A DNA stretch of 64,000 nucleotides from JBLUOA01 sp048060095. Lineage in GTDB: Bacteria; Pseudomonadota; Alphaproteobacteria; Rhodobacterales; Rhodobacteraceae. Position numbers and translations under genes: made by a program. This document shows, one piece after another, positions 32,395 to 41,389 of this stretch. The stretch lies in assembly GCF_048060095.1 (NCBI RefSeq), contig NZ_JBLUOA010000001.1, forward strand, positions 372,001 through 436,000, in the 5' to 3' direction. Numbering within the stretch: the stretch's first letter is position 1; each line of letters opens with the position of its first letter. The notes beneath the pieces are model-generated. The model worked only from the letters and a program-made list of their open reading frames with translations, ran no database searches and was not told the DNA's origin.

Positions 32395-33162
32395 GTGCCC
32401 GAAGCTGCCCATTCCCGAAGATTCAGAGTATCGACACTGTTTGTCATTGGCGCGCTGATGCTGGTCACGGCCTGCGCCCAGCAACCGGCTGGCGGTATTC
32501 AAGACCCGCATGAAGAGCAGAATCGCCGCGTTCATGCCGCCAACCGCGACATCGACCGGGTACTGCTGCGCCCGACGGCGAACGCCTATGGCGGCGGGCT
32601 GCCGCAGCCGGTTCGTCAGGGTGTCGGTAATTTCGCATCGAACCTCGGCCTGCCGAGCAAGGTCGTGAACAACCTGCTTCAGCTTGATATCGAAGGCGCG
32701 TTCCAGAACACGTTCCGCTTTGCCTTCAATTCGACCATCGGGCTGGCCGGCGTGCTTGACCCCGCGACCGAGGCGGGGTTGACCAAGGTCGATACCGACT
32801 TTGGCGAAACGCTATATGTTTGGGGTGTGCCTGAGGGCAATTATGTCGAACTGCCGGTGCTTGGACCCTCGACCGAACGGCATATGGTCGGGCGAGTCGT
32901 CGATCTGTTCACCAATCCGCTATCCTACGCGATTGACGCTCCGGAAAGCTATGTCGTGGTCGGGGCCAATACCCTTTCAAGAGTTGGGGATCGCTACGAC
33001 TATTCTGCTACGGTCGACTCGGTCCTATATGAAAGCGAAGACAGCTACGCGCAGGCGCGGTCGCTCTACCTTCAGAACCGTCGGTTCAAACTGGGGGCCG
33101 AGGTGACAGAGGCCGAAGCGGACGAGATCGACGCATTGTTTGAGGATTTGTACGGTGAGTAA
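32395..33162 (+). CDS. mlaA: MlaA (VacJ) outer-membrane lipoprotein
   Basis: This 255-residue lipoprotein has the lipobox LVTAC after a hydrophobic signal. The MlaA domain includes DPHEEQNRRVHAANRDIDR, FRFAFNSTIGLAGVLDPA and FGETLYVWGVPEGNYVELPVLGPS. MlaA removes mislocalised phospholipids from the outer leaflet of the outer membrane. I chose GTG 32395, with AGGA seven bases upstream; the in-frame ATG at 32284 gives an implausible N-terminus. The 268 bases upstream hold no gene and nothing else I recognise. mlaC follows directly, with overlap. Confidence 0.93.
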   Translation: MPEAAHSRRFRVSTLFVIGALMLVTACAQQPAGGIQDPHEEQNRRVHAANRDIDRVLLRPTANAYGGGLPQPVRQGVGNFASNLGLPSKVVNNLLQLDIEGAFQNTFRFAFNSTIGLAGVLDPATEAGLTKVDTDFGETLYVWGVPEGNYVELPVLGPSTERHMVGRVVDLFTNPLSYAIDAPESYVVVGANTLSRVGDRYDYSATVDSVLYESEDSYAQARSLYLQNRRFKLGAEVTEAEADEIDALFEDLYGE

Positions 33163-33760
33163 GATGAACAGACGAAACTTCATGGGCGCTGCTGGCGCGG
33201 GCCTGATGGCAACGGTCGCTTTGCCTAGTGCAGCATTGGCGCTGACAACCGGAGAGGCACAGGCACTGATTACCCGGGTTGTGGGTGACATTCAGAACGT
33301 CATCAACTCAGGCGCGTCGGAATCGCGGATGCTGTCGCAGTTCGAAGGGATCTTTGAACGCTATGGCAATACGCAGGTGATCGCGCTTCGTGTGCTCGGG
33401 TCAGACGCGCGGTCGGCCAGTCAGGCGCAGCTTCGCAACTATGTCGCAGCCTTCGAAGGCTATATCGCCCGCAAATATGGTCGCCGGTTCCGCGAATTCA
33501 TTGGCGGCCAGATTGCCGTCATCAACGCCCGCCCGGTGAAAAGCTGGTTTGAGGTACAAGCCACCGTCACCCTGCGCGGCCAAGCGCCGTTTCGGGTCGA
33601 TTTTCTGGTGAAAGAAGCGGGTGGTCGCAACCTGTTCTTCGACCTCTCGATCGAAGGCGTCAGCCTGACCCGTGTGGAACGCGAAGAAGTTGGCGCAATG
33701 CTCGACCGACGTGGCGGCAATATCGACCAGTTGATCGCCGACCTGCAGCGCGCCGGATAA
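33155..33760 (+). CDS. mlaC: MlaC-type phospholipid-binding periplasmic protein
   Basis: This 201-residue member of the Ttg2/MlaC family (PF05494) shuttles phospholipids between MlaA and the inner membrane. It matches in EGIFERYGNTQVIALRVLG and LRNYVAAFEGYIARKYGRRF. The N-terminus MNRRNFMGAAGAGLMATVAL has a twin-arginine-like RRNFM motif and an alanine-rich core, so export by Tat is possible. I chose GTG 33155, with GAGG nine bases upstream. ATG 33164 is the alternative. It overlaps the mlaA stop by eight bases. No MlaFED transporter genes lie in the window. Confidence 0.88.
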   Translation: MSKMNRRNFMGAAGAGLMATVALPSAALALTTGEAQALITRVVGDIQNVINSGASESRMLSQFEGIFERYGNTQVIALRVLGSDARSASQAQLRNYVAAFEGYIARKYGRRFREFIGGQIAVINARPVKSWFEVQATVTLRGQAPFRVDFLVKEAGGRNLFFDLSIEGVSLTRVEREEVGAMLDRRGGNIDQLIADLQRAG

Positions 33761-33761
33761 G

Positions 33762-34157
33762 ATGGTGCGCAGCTTGCCCGCCCTGATCGCCGCAACGGTT
33801 TTCAGCGCGGGCATTGCACAAGCAGGCGCGTTCGACGGCATTTTCAGACAAACGGCCGAGTCCGACTGCACGTTGATTGGGCAGGACGGCGGCGCGTTAA
33901 AGATCGAAGACGATGTGTTCTTCGGTGTCGAAAGCCAATGCAACATGGCAAACCCGACCGATGTGCGGGACATGGACGCCGTGCTTTACGACATGGAATG
34001 TTCGGGCGAGGGCACGACTTGGATCGCCCGCGCACTGTTCATGCACGCCGCCGATGACGGGTTGATCATGGTCTGGAACGGCTTTGCGTTCAAATACGAC
34101 CGCTGCACCGAAGGCGACGTTGTCGACAGCGCAGTGGACTCCGAAACGGCTGAGTAG
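33762..34157 (+). CDS. Small exported protein of unknown function
   Basis: This 131-residue protein has a signal peptide (MVRSLPALIAATVFSAGIAQA, cleavage near 21). The mature domain of about 110 residues contains four cysteines (SDC, SQC, MEC, DRC), probably two disulfides. I recognise no family. It begins one base after the mlaC stop, so it is probably cotranscribed with mlaA-mlaC. Its 3' end lies 12 bases from that of the converging PBP gene. Confidence 0.72.
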   Translation: MVRSLPALIAATVFSAGIAQAGAFDGIFRQTAESDCTLIGQDGGALKIEDDVFFGVESQCNMANPTDVRDMDAVLYDMECSGEGTTWIARALFMHAADDGLIMVWNGFAFKYDRCTEGDVVDSAVDSETAE

Positions 34158-34169
34158 GCCGCAGCACCC

Positions 34170-36344
34170 CTAATTCCGCCGCCCACCGCCAAAGATATCC
34201 CGAAGCAAGTTCTCAATCGCGTTTTCCGCGCCCCGGTTCCGGCGTCGTGGCTGCTGTTGCGGTACGGGCTGCAGCGGCCGGGGTGGTTCTGGCGTGATCA
34301 TTGGCAGCGGCTTTGCCTCCAACCCATCATGCACACGCACCATGGTTTCGTGCCAGATTTCGGCAGGAAGTCCGCCGCCCGTCGTTCCGCTAAGGGGGGT
34401 GTTATCGTCGTAACCCATCCAAACGCCCGTCACGTAATCAGCGGTGAAGCCGATGAACCACGCATCCCGTGCGGCTTGGGTAGTGCCGGTCTTGCCCGCA
34501 GCCTGACGGCCCGGAAGTTTCGCGCGCCCGCCTGATCCGGCCTCAATCACACGGCTCATCATATAGGTCAGCTGCCGCGCTGCGCTTTCTGTGATGACGC
34601 GTTCGCCGATGCCGCCTTCCTGCTCCATCAACGGAGTGTCTTCACCCTGCAAGCGCAATTCGATCAGGCCGTAGGGCGTGACGGAACTGCCGCCGTTCAG
34701 GATACCGGCATAAGCGCCCGTCATCTCGATCAGGGTGGATTCCGACGCACCAAGCGCAAGCGCCGCCCCGGCGGCAAGGTCGCTTTCAATGCCGAACCCG
34801 GAGGCGATGGCGCGGACGTTATCGCGGCCTACGGCCTCTGACACCCGCACGGCTGCGGTGTTCAGCGAGTTTTGCAGCGCTTCGGTTAGCGTCACGGTGC
34901 CGTAGTAGCGCCGCGTATAGTTTTCCGGGCTGTAGGGCGGCGCGCCGGGCTCAGTGATCGTCAACGGCGCGTCCTCGACATAGTCGTTGTAGGTATAGCC
35001 GAGGTCGAGAGCGGCGGCGTAAACGAACGGCTTGAAGGCTGATCCGGTCTGGCGCAACGCTTGACTCGCCCGGTTGAACGCGCCTGAGACTTGCGTGTCG
35101 CGCCCGCCCACCATTGCGCGCACGGCCCCGTCTGCCGACATCACAACAATCGCCGCCTGCGCTTCTGAGCCTTCTTTGACCTTGGTGTCAAAGATATGCT
35201 TCATCGCTTCTTCGGTGGCGCGTTGAATGCGCTGGTCAAGCGTCGTGCGCAGAATCACGTCTTCGGTCGTGTCGCGGGTCAGGAAATCCGGCCCGCTGCG
35301 CATCACCCAATCGGCAAAGTATCCGCCCGCGCGGGCGGCGGCGGCTTCGGACAGCGACGCTGGGTTCTGAACGGCGTTGGTGTGTTCGGCGTTCGTCAGA
35401 TAGCCCTGTTCGCGCATCAGCTTCAGCACCGTTTCGGCCCGCGCGCGAGAGCGTTCGATGTTGTTCGTCGGCGCAAATCGTGACGGCGCGACCAGAAGAC
35501 CGGCCAGCATCGCGGCTTCTGACGGGTTCACTTCGTTCGCGGATTTGCCAAAGTAGCGCTGGCTCGCCGCCTCAAACCCACGGGCACCGGCACCAAGGAA
35601 GGCGCGGTTAAGGTAGATCGTCAGGACTTCGTCCTTGGTGAACTTGGCTTCTAGGGCGAGGGCATAGACAGCCTCTTTCATCTTCCGCCACAGGGAACCG
35701 CGGCGGCAGTCGGCCTCATACTGGGCTTCGGACAAGCCGCTGGTCGGATCGTAAGGCTCACCAAGACACAGCAGCTTGGCAGTTTGCTGGGTGATGGTCG
35801 ATCCGCCATGACCCGAAAGCGGGCCGCGCCCTTCGCGCAGGTTGATCCGAACGGCAGAGGCAACGCCCCGCGGGCTGATCCCGAAATGGCGGTAAAACCG
35901 TTTGTCTTCGGTGGCGACAACCGCATCGCGCAAGTAAGGCGACACGGTGTTAGCGGTAATCATCCCGCCGAACTGATCGCCGCGCCATGCAAAAACACGC
36001 CCCTCGCGGTCCAGCAGCGTGACAGAGCCGCGCGCGCGTTGATCGACAAGCGTCGTCATGTCCGGCAGCGTGGTGTAGATGTAACCGGTTGCCACCGCCA
36101 CGATCAGCCCCAGGACGAGGGCACCACGCCACGCGACACCCCAGATCACGCGCAACAGCCAGCGGAACGGCTGAAGCAGTTTCGCGACAAGCGAGTTGTT
36201 CTTGCGTGCGGGTTTGCGGCGCACGGGTTTCTTCTTGGCCGCAGGTTTGCGCGGCGCGGGCTTCTTCTTCGCCGGACCGGATTTGCCCGCCGGATATCGC
36301 CGCTCCGCAACCAAGGGGGGCTTTTTTTTGCCTGTTCCGCTCAT
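34170..36344 (-). CDS. Class A penicillin-binding protein (PBP1A-like)
   Basis: This 724-residue bifunctional peptidoglycan synthase has a Lys/Pro-rich cytoplasmic tail (5-50) and one transmembrane helix (about 68-92). A GT51 glycosyltransferase domain follows, with EDKRFYRHFG (E146) and GGSTITQQ. The transpeptidase has the catalytic S435 in SAFK, SLN (493-495) and KTGT (618-621). The C-terminal tail is Pro/Gln/Arg-rich. It polymerises and cross-links glycan strands. It is transcribed away from glnK, with 235 bases between. Confidence 0.94.
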   Translation of the reverse strand: MSGTGKKKPPLVAERRYPAGKSGPAKKKPAPRKPAAKKKPVRRKPARKNNSLVAKLLQPFRWLLRVIWGVAWRGALVLGLIVAVATGYIYTTLPDMTTLVDQRARGSVTLLDREGRVFAWRGDQFGGMITANTVSPYLRDAVVATEDKRFYRHFGISPRGVASAVRINLREGRGPLSGHGGSTITQQTAKLLCLGEPYDPTSGLSEAQYEADCRRGSLWRKMKEAVYALALEAKFTKDEVLTIYLNRAFLGAGARGFEAASQRYFGKSANEVNPSEAAMLAGLLVAPSRFAPTNNIERSRARAETVLKLMREQGYLTNAEHTNAVQNPASLSEAAAARAGGYFADWVMRSGPDFLTRDTTEDVILRTTLDQRIQRATEEAMKHIFDTKVKEGSEAQAAIVVMSADGAVRAMVGGRDTQVSGAFNRASQALRQTGSAFKPFVYAAALDLGYTYNDYVEDAPLTITEPGAPPYSPENYTRRYYGTVTLTEALQNSLNTAAVRVSEAVGRDNVRAIASGFGIESDLAAGAALALGASESTLIEMTGAYAGILNGGSSVTPYGLIELRLQGEDTPLMEQEGGIGERVITESAARQLTYMMSRVIEAGSGGRAKLPGRQAAGKTGTTQAARDAWFIGFTADYVTGVWMGYDDNTPLSGTTGGGLPAEIWHETMVRVHDGLEAKPLPMITPEPPRPLQPVPQQQPRRRNRGAENAIENLLRDIFGGGRRN

Positions 36345-36437
36345 CTAACACCTGCAATTTTTTCGGCAATCTACACACATCATCCAGCAATGTGGAGCCG
36401 ATTGCGTGGATTTAGACGTTTTTCACCTGCTTAGTTC

Positions 36438-36455
36438 TTGGGCAGCGCCGCCCAA
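36438..36455. promoter_or_regulatory. Inverted repeat between pbp1A and glnK
   Basis: Perfect arms TTGGGC / GCCCAA with a 6-base spacer in the 235-base divergent region. It could be an operator for either gene. I looked for a sigma-54 promoter with correct GG-N10-GC spacing before glnK and did not find one. Confidence 0.3.
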
Positions 36456-36579
36456 ATTCTAGGCTTTTCGCACTTGCAGCATTTTTCGGCCCGAAATCAA
36501 CTCAACTTTGCTTGAACTCCCCCTATTGGCCCCGCGCATTCTGCAAGTGCGAAGAATTCAGCGGAAGAAGGGGTATGAC

Positions 36580-36918
36580 GTGAAACTGATCATAGCGACC
36601 ATAAAGCCGTTCAAGCTTGAGGAGGTGCGCAGCGCGCTGACCGATCTTGGCGTGCGCGGCATGATGGTGACAGAGGTCAAGGGGTTCGGCGCGCAATCCG
36701 GCCATACGGAGATTTACCGGGGGGCGGAATACACGGTCAATTTCGTCCCGAAAGTGCGCCTTGAGCTCGTTGTGACGGCCGCGATGGCCGATGACGTGAT
36801 CGAAACCATCAAGACAACTGCCCACACCGACAAGATCGGCGACGGCAAGATTTTCGTCCTCCCCGTCGAGCGCGCGGTTCGGGTGCGCACCGGAGAGACA
36901 GATCACGACGCGCTGTAA
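36580..36918 (+). CDS. glnK: Nitrogen regulatory protein PII (GlnK)
   Basis: This 112-residue PII protein senses 2-oxoglutarate and ATP/ADP and controls the ammonium channel beside it. The T-loop contains GHTEIYRGAEY with the uridylylation site Y51, and the C-terminal DGKIFVLPVERAVRVRTGE is intact. The start is GTG 36580, which gives the exact family length; AAGGGG precedes it. The amt gene follows 26 bases later, the usual glnK-amtB pairing. Confidence 0.96.
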   Translation: MKLIIATIKPFKLEEVRSALTDLGVRGMMVTEVKGFGAQSGHTEIYRGAEYTVNFVPKVRLELVVTAAMADDVIETIKTTAHTDKIGDGKIFVLPVERAVRVRTGETDHDAL

Positions 36919-36944
36919 CACGGCGCCAGAAAGGGAATGGATCA

Positions 36945-38264
36945 ATGATACTCAGACTACTCACACTTGCCGCGCTTGTTGCGGCGCTGCCAACCCTCGG
37001 CCTCGCACAAGGGGCGGATATGACGCCACCCAACGGTGATATCGGGTTTATCTTCACCAGCTTCATGTTCCTCGTTGCGGGGTTCCTCGTCTTCTGGATG
37101 GCCGCCGGGTTCGCGATGTTGGAGGCCGGCCTTGTGCGCGGCAAGAACGTCACGATGCAATTGACGAAGAACATCGCGCTGTTTTCGTTGGCGGCGATCT
37201 TCTACTACCTGATCGGCTACAACCTGATGTATCCGGGCGATGGTTGGACAATCGACGGTATTATCGGCGCCTTCGGTGCCGCGGGGCTTGAGCCTGTGGG
37301 TCTCGAAGGCGCAGAGCCGGACCTGACCTATGCCTCCGTCGGGTCGGACTTCTTCTTTCAGTTGATGTTCTGTGCGACGACGGCCTCCATCGTGTCGGGC
37401 ACCTTGGCCGAGCGGATCAAGCTGTGGCCGTTCCTGATTTTCGTGATCGTGCTGACCGCGCTGATCTACCCGATTCAGGCAAGTTGGAAGTGGGGCGGCG
37501 GGTTCCTTGATGGCATGGGCTTTCAGGATTTCGCAGGCTCGACCGTCGTGCATTCCGTCGGCGGCTGGGCGGCGCTGACCGGCGCGCTGATCCTCGGGCC
37601 GCGGCTGGGCAAATACAAGGACGGGCGGACCGTGCCGATGCCGGGGTCAAACCTGACGCTGGCGACGCTTGGCACATTCATCCTGTGGCTGGGTTGGTTT
37701 GGCTTCAACGGCGGATCGCAGCTTTACATGGACACGGCCGGGAGTGTCGCGGATATCAGCCGCATCTTTTCCAACACCAATACGGCCGCTGCTGGGGGTG
37801 CAATAGCGGCCCTGATCCTGACCCAGTTGCTTTACAAAAAGCCGGATCTGACAATGGTGCTGAACGGTGCGCTTGCCGGGCTTGTGTCGATCACAGCCGA
37901 ACCCCTGACGCCGACGCTTGGCGGTGCGACGCTGATCGGTGCGGTCGGCGGTGTCATCGTGGTCTTCGCGGTTCCGTTCCTTGATCGGATGAAAATCGAT
38001 GACGTGGTCGGTGCGATCCCGGTTCACCTGATCGCGGGCATCTGGGGCACGCTTGCCGTGCCGCTGACGAACCCGGCGGCGAATTTCGGCACGCAATTGA
38101 TCTCGATCATTACCGTGGGCGCGTTCGTCGTGATTACGTCGGGTGTGATCTGGCTTTCAATCAAGGCTATCGCCGGGCTGCGCGTTGACGAGGAAACTGA
38201 GATCAACGGCCTCGACATGGCGGAACTTGGGATGGAGGCCTACCCTGAGTTCTCTGCTGGCTGA
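36945..38264 (+). CDS. amtB: Ammonium transporter AmtB
   Basis: This 439-residue membrane channel has a signal-like N-terminus (about 1-22) and 11 transmembrane helices. The twin pore histidines are in STVVHSVGG and AIPVHLIAGIWG. The family signatures FWMAAGFAMLEAGLVRGKN and FNGGSQLY are present. It conducts ammonia, with GlnK blocking it when nitrogen is plentiful. A strong terminator follows. Confidence 0.96.
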   Translation: MILRLLTLAALVAALPTLGLAQGADMTPPNGDIGFIFTSFMFLVAGFLVFWMAAGFAMLEAGLVRGKNVTMQLTKNIALFSLAAIFYYLIGYNLMYPGDGWTIDGIIGAFGAAGLEPVGLEGAEPDLTYASVGSDFFFQLMFCATTASIVSGTLAERIKLWPFLIFVIVLTALIYPIQASWKWGGGFLDGMGFQDFAGSTVVHSVGGWAALTGALILGPRLGKYKDGRTVPMPGSNLTLATLGTFILWLGWFGFNGGSQLYMDTAGSVADISRIFSNTNTAAAGGAIAALILTQLLYKKPDLTMVLNGALAGLVSITAEPLTPTLGGATLIGAVGGVIVVFAVPFLDRMKIDDVVGAIPVHLIAGIWGTLAVPLTNPAANFGTQLISIITVGAFVVITSGVIWLSIKAIAGLRVDEETEINGLDMAELGMEAYPEFSAG

Positions 38265-38291
38265 TGTCCTTCCTTTCAGCCGAGAGAAACT

Positions 38292-38320
38292 GGCCCGGGC
38301 TTTGCGCCCGGGCCTTTTTT
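38292..38320 (+). terminator. Rho-independent terminator after amtB
   Basis: A perfect 9-base stem GGCCCGGGC / GCCCGGGCC with loop TTTGC is followed by six T. It lies 28 bases after the amtB stop and next to the 3' end of the converging aminotransferase gene. Confidence 0.92.
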
Positions 38321-38321
38321 G

Positions 38322-39506
38322 TCAGATGCCGGATTTGATAATCGCATCCGCAAGAATCGGCACGGTCTTGGCGTTCAACCCGGCGATGTTCATCCGGGAA
38401 TCGCCGATCATGTAGATACCGTGATCGCGGCGCAGGGTTTCCACCTGTTCGGGCGTCGCACCGAGGCGGGAGAACATGCCCCGGTGCTGCCCCAGAAAAC
38501 CGAAGCGATCCGAGCCCGAAAGGCGCTGCAATTCCGACGCGAGGTTTTTGCGCAGGTCGAGCATGCCAAGCCGGACTTCTTCCAGTTCCGCCTGCCAGTC
38601 GGCGCGCAGCGCGTCATCGGTCAGGATCATCGACACCAGCCGCGCGCCGTGATCGGGCGGGAACGAATAGTTCTGGCGGTTGAGGAACGCCAGATTGGCC
38701 TGCGTCACCTTGTGAAGCGCCTTGTCCTGCCCGACCGCCATCAGGATGCCGGTTCGTTCACGGTAGATTCCGAAGTTCTTTGAACAGCTTGCGGCGATAA
38801 TGGTTTCCGGCATCTCTGACGCGACCATACGCACGCCTGCGGCGTCGTCTTCCAGCCCGTCGCCAAAGCCCTGATAGGCGATGTCGACGAAGGGGGTGAG
38901 GCCCATGTCCTGCATCAACGCGATCACTTCAGCCCATTGCGGCAGGGTCAGGTTCGCGCCGGTCGGGTTATGACAGCAGCCGTGCAGCAGGACGATGTCA
39001 CCCGCTTTCGCCTTGCCGAGGTCTTCGAGCATCCCGTCGAAATCGACGCCGCCCGTTTCATTGTCGAAATAGCGGTATTCCTGCATGGGAATGCCAAGGT
39101 ATTTGATGATCGACGGGTGGTTGGGCCATGTCGGGTTCGACAGCCAGATCGTTGCGTCGGGGGCGGCCATCCGGATCAGCTCCAACCCCTGCCGGATCGC
39201 GCCGGTGCCGCCGGGCGTTGCTGCCGCGGCCACCTGATCGCGTTCGACGGACGTGCCAAGAACCAGCGCGACCATTGCATCGGCATAGGCCGGATCGCCG
39301 GCGAGGCCCGTATAGGCCTTGGTCGTCTCGGCCTCCCATAGCTGCTTCTCGGCGGCCTTGATGGCCCGCATCACGGGCGTGTTGCCGCTCGCGTCCTTGT
39401 AGACCCCGACGCCAAGGTCGATCTTGTCGTCGCGCGGGTCGTCCTTGAACATCTGCATCAATTGCAGGATCTTGTCGGCTGGCTGCGGTTTGAGATTGGT
39501 CAGCAT
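38322..39506 (-). CDS. Aspartate/aromatic amino acid aminotransferase
   Basis: This 394-residue PLP enzyme of aminotransferase subgroup I-alpha has LGVGVYKDASGNTPVM at the N-terminus, HGCCHNPTGANLT, DIAYQGFGDGLEDD and the PLP lysine in ASCSKNFGIYRERTG. This class includes AspC and TyrB, and the sequence alone does not settle the preferred substrate. It begins one base after the sulfurtransferase stop, so the two are cotranscribed. Confidence 0.92.
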   Translation of the reverse strand: MLTNLKPQPADKILQLMQMFKDDPRDDKIDLGVGVYKDASGNTPVMRAIKAAEKQLWEAETTKAYTGLAGDPAYADAMVALVLGTSVERDQVAAAATPGGTGAIRQGLELIRMAAPDATIWLSNPTWPNHPSIIKYLGIPMQEYRYFDNETGGVDFDGMLEDLGKAKAGDIVLLHGCCHNPTGANLTLPQWAEVIALMQDMGLTPFVDIAYQGFGDGLEDDAAGVRMVASEMPETIIAASCSKNFGIYRERTGILMAVGQDKALHKVTQANLAFLNRQNYSFPPDHGARLVSMILTDDALRADWQAELEEVRLGMLDLRKNLASELQRLSGSDRFGFLGQHRGMFSRLGATPEQVETLRRDHGIYMIGDSRMNIAGLNAKTVPILADAIIKSGI

Positions 39507-39507
39507 T

Positions 39508-40362
39508 TTATTCGCCTGTTTCTACGTTAAGGTCGTTGAACATGCCCCATTCGGCCCATGATCCGTCATAAAGCGCGTGGCGCCGATGGCCGGTCCGTTC
39601 CAGCGCAAGGCTAAGGATCGCTGCCGTGACGCCGGACCCGCAGGTTGTAATTGCGGGTTTCGACAGGTCCACGCCCGCGTCTTCGAACACCTTGGTCAAG
39701 GCGTCGGGCGATTTCATTGTGCCATCGTCGTTCAGAACGCTTTTGTAGGGCACGTTGACGGATGTGGGGATATGCCCGGCGCGCAGGCCGGGGCGGGGTT
39801 CGTCTTCTTCACCGCGAAACCGGGGGGCGCCGCGGGCGTCGATGATCGTTGCATCACCCAGTTTCGTCGAGGCGGCGACTTGCGTGACGTCCTTTACCAG
39901 ATTTGCCTGACGTTGAACCGTCATGTGGCGGTCTCGGACCATCGGGGGAAGGTCTTCGACCGGGCGATCCTCGGCCTGCCATTTGGCAAAGCCACCGTCG
40001 AGCACGGCAACATCTGTTTTGCCCATCAACCGGAACAGCCACCAGACGCGTGCGGCGGAAAACAAGCCAGCGCCGTCATAGACAACGACCTGATGACCGT
40101 CACCCACGCCCATCGCCCGCAGACGCGACACGAATTTCTCGGGCGGGGGCGCCATATGCGGCAGGTCCGACCGTTGGTCGCTGATGTCGTCGATATCGAA
40201 AAACCGCGCGCCAGGTATATGCGCCGCATCGTATTCCGCGCGGGCATCGCGACCCATATCGGGCAGATACCAGCTTGCGTCGAGAATGCGCAGATCGGGG
40301 TCGTTCAGATGCTGGGCCAGCCAGTCGGTTGAGACCAAAGTTTTGGGATCATCTTCAGACAT
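39508..40362 (-). CDS. sseA: 3-mercaptopyruvate sulfurtransferase
   Basis: This 284-residue two-domain rhodanese has the catalytic cysteine C241 in the loop CGSGVTA, diagnostic of mercaptopyruvate rather than thiosulfate sulfurtransferases. The inactive N-terminal rhodanese domain covers about 8-135. It moves sulfane sulfur from 3-mercaptopyruvate to thiols or cyanide. The pairing with an aminotransferase fits cysteine catabolism, because transamination of cysteine yields mercaptopyruvate. Confidence 0.93.
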   Translation of the reverse strand: MSEDDPKTLVSTDWLAQHLNDPDLRILDASWYLPDMGRDARAEYDAAHIPGARFFDIDDISDQRSDLPHMAPPPEKFVSRLRAMGVGDGHQVVVYDGAGLFSAARVWWLFRLMGKTDVAVLDGGFAKWQAEDRPVEDLPPMVRDRHMTVQRQANLVKDVTQVAASTKLGDATIIDARGAPRFRGEEDEPRPGLRAGHIPTSVNVPYKSVLNDDGTMKSPDALTKVFEDAGVDLSKPAITTCGSGVTAAILSLALERTGHRRHALYDGSWAEWGMFNDLNVETGE

Positions 40363-40424
40363 CGGGCAACCCTTGTTAGACTCGGTTGACCTTGCCTACC
40401 CAGAGGGGCCATCGGAAACAAGAG

Positions 40425-40457
40425 GCGGGGCGCGCATATCGTGGTCGCGCACCCCGC
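40425..40457 (-). terminator. Hairpin after the glycine-rich protein gene
   Basis: Arms GCGGGGCGCGC and GCGCACCCCGC pair (with one offset mismatch) ten bases past the stop of the 93-residue gene on the minus strand. The tract beyond is only weakly T-rich, so termination is plausible but not certain. Confidence 0.5.
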
Positions 40458-40466
40458 GAAGCGCTA

Positions 40467-40748
40467 TTATTTGCTCATCATATTGCGAACAACGCCGACA
40501 ATCGCCAGCAACACGCCGCCGCCAACGCCGCCCGAGGCGACCTGTCCGATGATCGAACCGACGTCCAGACCGCTTGACGCGGCATCCACAGCCCCGCCCG
40601 TCATCGCGCCGATGATCTGGCCACCGATACCGCCGCCGACGATCCCCGAGATCGAGTTGATCAGCGTACCTTGATTAAGATTCTTGATCGCACTACCGGC
40701 GACGTTCCCGCCAACCGCGCCTGAAATCAGACTAATGAGAAGTTCCAT
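40467..40748 (-). CDS. Glycine-rich small membrane protein of unknown function
   Basis: This 93-residue protein is built of glycine-zipper-like hydrophobic stretches (LISGAVGGNVAGSA, SGIVGGGIGGQIIGAMTGGA, ASGGVGGGVLLAIVGVV) and ends NMMSK. Such repeats favour tight helix packing in membranes, as in small pore-like or channel-like proteins. I recognise no named family. I chose ATG 40748, with AAAGGGAATAGGG upstream; a longer frame to 40784 has no ribosome site. It has its own hairpin downstream and stands alone between smpB and sseA. Confidence 0.7.
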   Translation of the reverse strand: MELLISLISGAVGGNVAGSAIKNLNQGTLINSISGIVGGGIGGQIIGAMTGGAVDAASSGLDVGSIIGQVASGGVGGGVLLAIVGVVRNMMSK

Positions 40749-40866
40749 CCCTATTTCCCTTTCCTTTGGGCCGCAAAAATACACGCCAATGGAATGCCCA
40801 GACCTTGGCTTGGGCGGAGCGTATCAGGTGGCTAGAATTGGACAGAAGGGGAAATAACGTCGGGCT

Positions 40867-41346
40867 TTACCCGTTGCGCAAAAGACGCTGTTTCTGGCGA
40901 TTCCAGTCGCGTTTCGCCTCGTTCGCGCGTTTGTCGTGGACCTTTTTACCCTTTGCGACACCTATCTTCAGCTTCGCAATCCCCTTGTGGTTGAAATACA
41001 TGACAATCGGAACCAGCGTCATGCCCTGCCGAGACGTTGCCTGCCACAGCCGCGACAGTTCGCGCTTTGAAACCAAGAGCTTGCGTTTGCGGCGTTCTTC
41101 GTGGCCCCAGGTCTTCGCCTGTTCATAGGGTGAGATATAGCCGTTCACCAGCCACAGCTCGCCTTCCTCAACCGCGGCGTAACTGTCGGCGATATTGACC
41201 TGACCGGTGCGGAGGGATTTGACTTCCGACCCCATAAGCTGAATGCCGCATTCAAGGTCATCCTCGATCGCATAGTCATACCGCGCCCGCCGATTTTCGG
41301 CGATCACCTTATAGTTCGGGTTTTCGTTCTTCTTGGCCATGGCCAT
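40867..41346 (-). CDS. smpB: SsrA-binding protein SmpB
   Basis: This 159-residue tmRNA partner is needed for trans-translation on stalled ribosomes. It is recognised by NYKVIAENRRARYDY, GIQLMGSEVKSLR, LVNGYISPYEQ and the basic C-terminus KRDWNRQKQRLLRNG. Two in-frame ATGs (41346 and 41340) are possible; AGG lies about five bases before the first. The tmRNA gene itself is not in this window. It follows dapA, a common order in this family. Confidence 0.95.
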   Translation of the reverse strand: MAMAKKNENPNYKVIAENRRARYDYAIEDDLECGIQLMGSEVKSLRTGQVNIADSYAAVEEGELWLVNGYISPYEQAKTWGHEERRKRKLLVSKRELSRLWQATSRQGMTLVPIVMYFNHKGIAKLKIGVAKGKKVHDKRANEAKRDWNRQKQRLLRNG

Positions 41347-41389
41347 ATTGCCTATCGCGCTGTGTGCGGGGTGTCCATGCCTCGCCCAC

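Noticed and set aside
36344..36580. Sigma-54 promoter before glnK
   Set aside because: GG and GC pairs were seen, but none with the required ten-base spacing between them.
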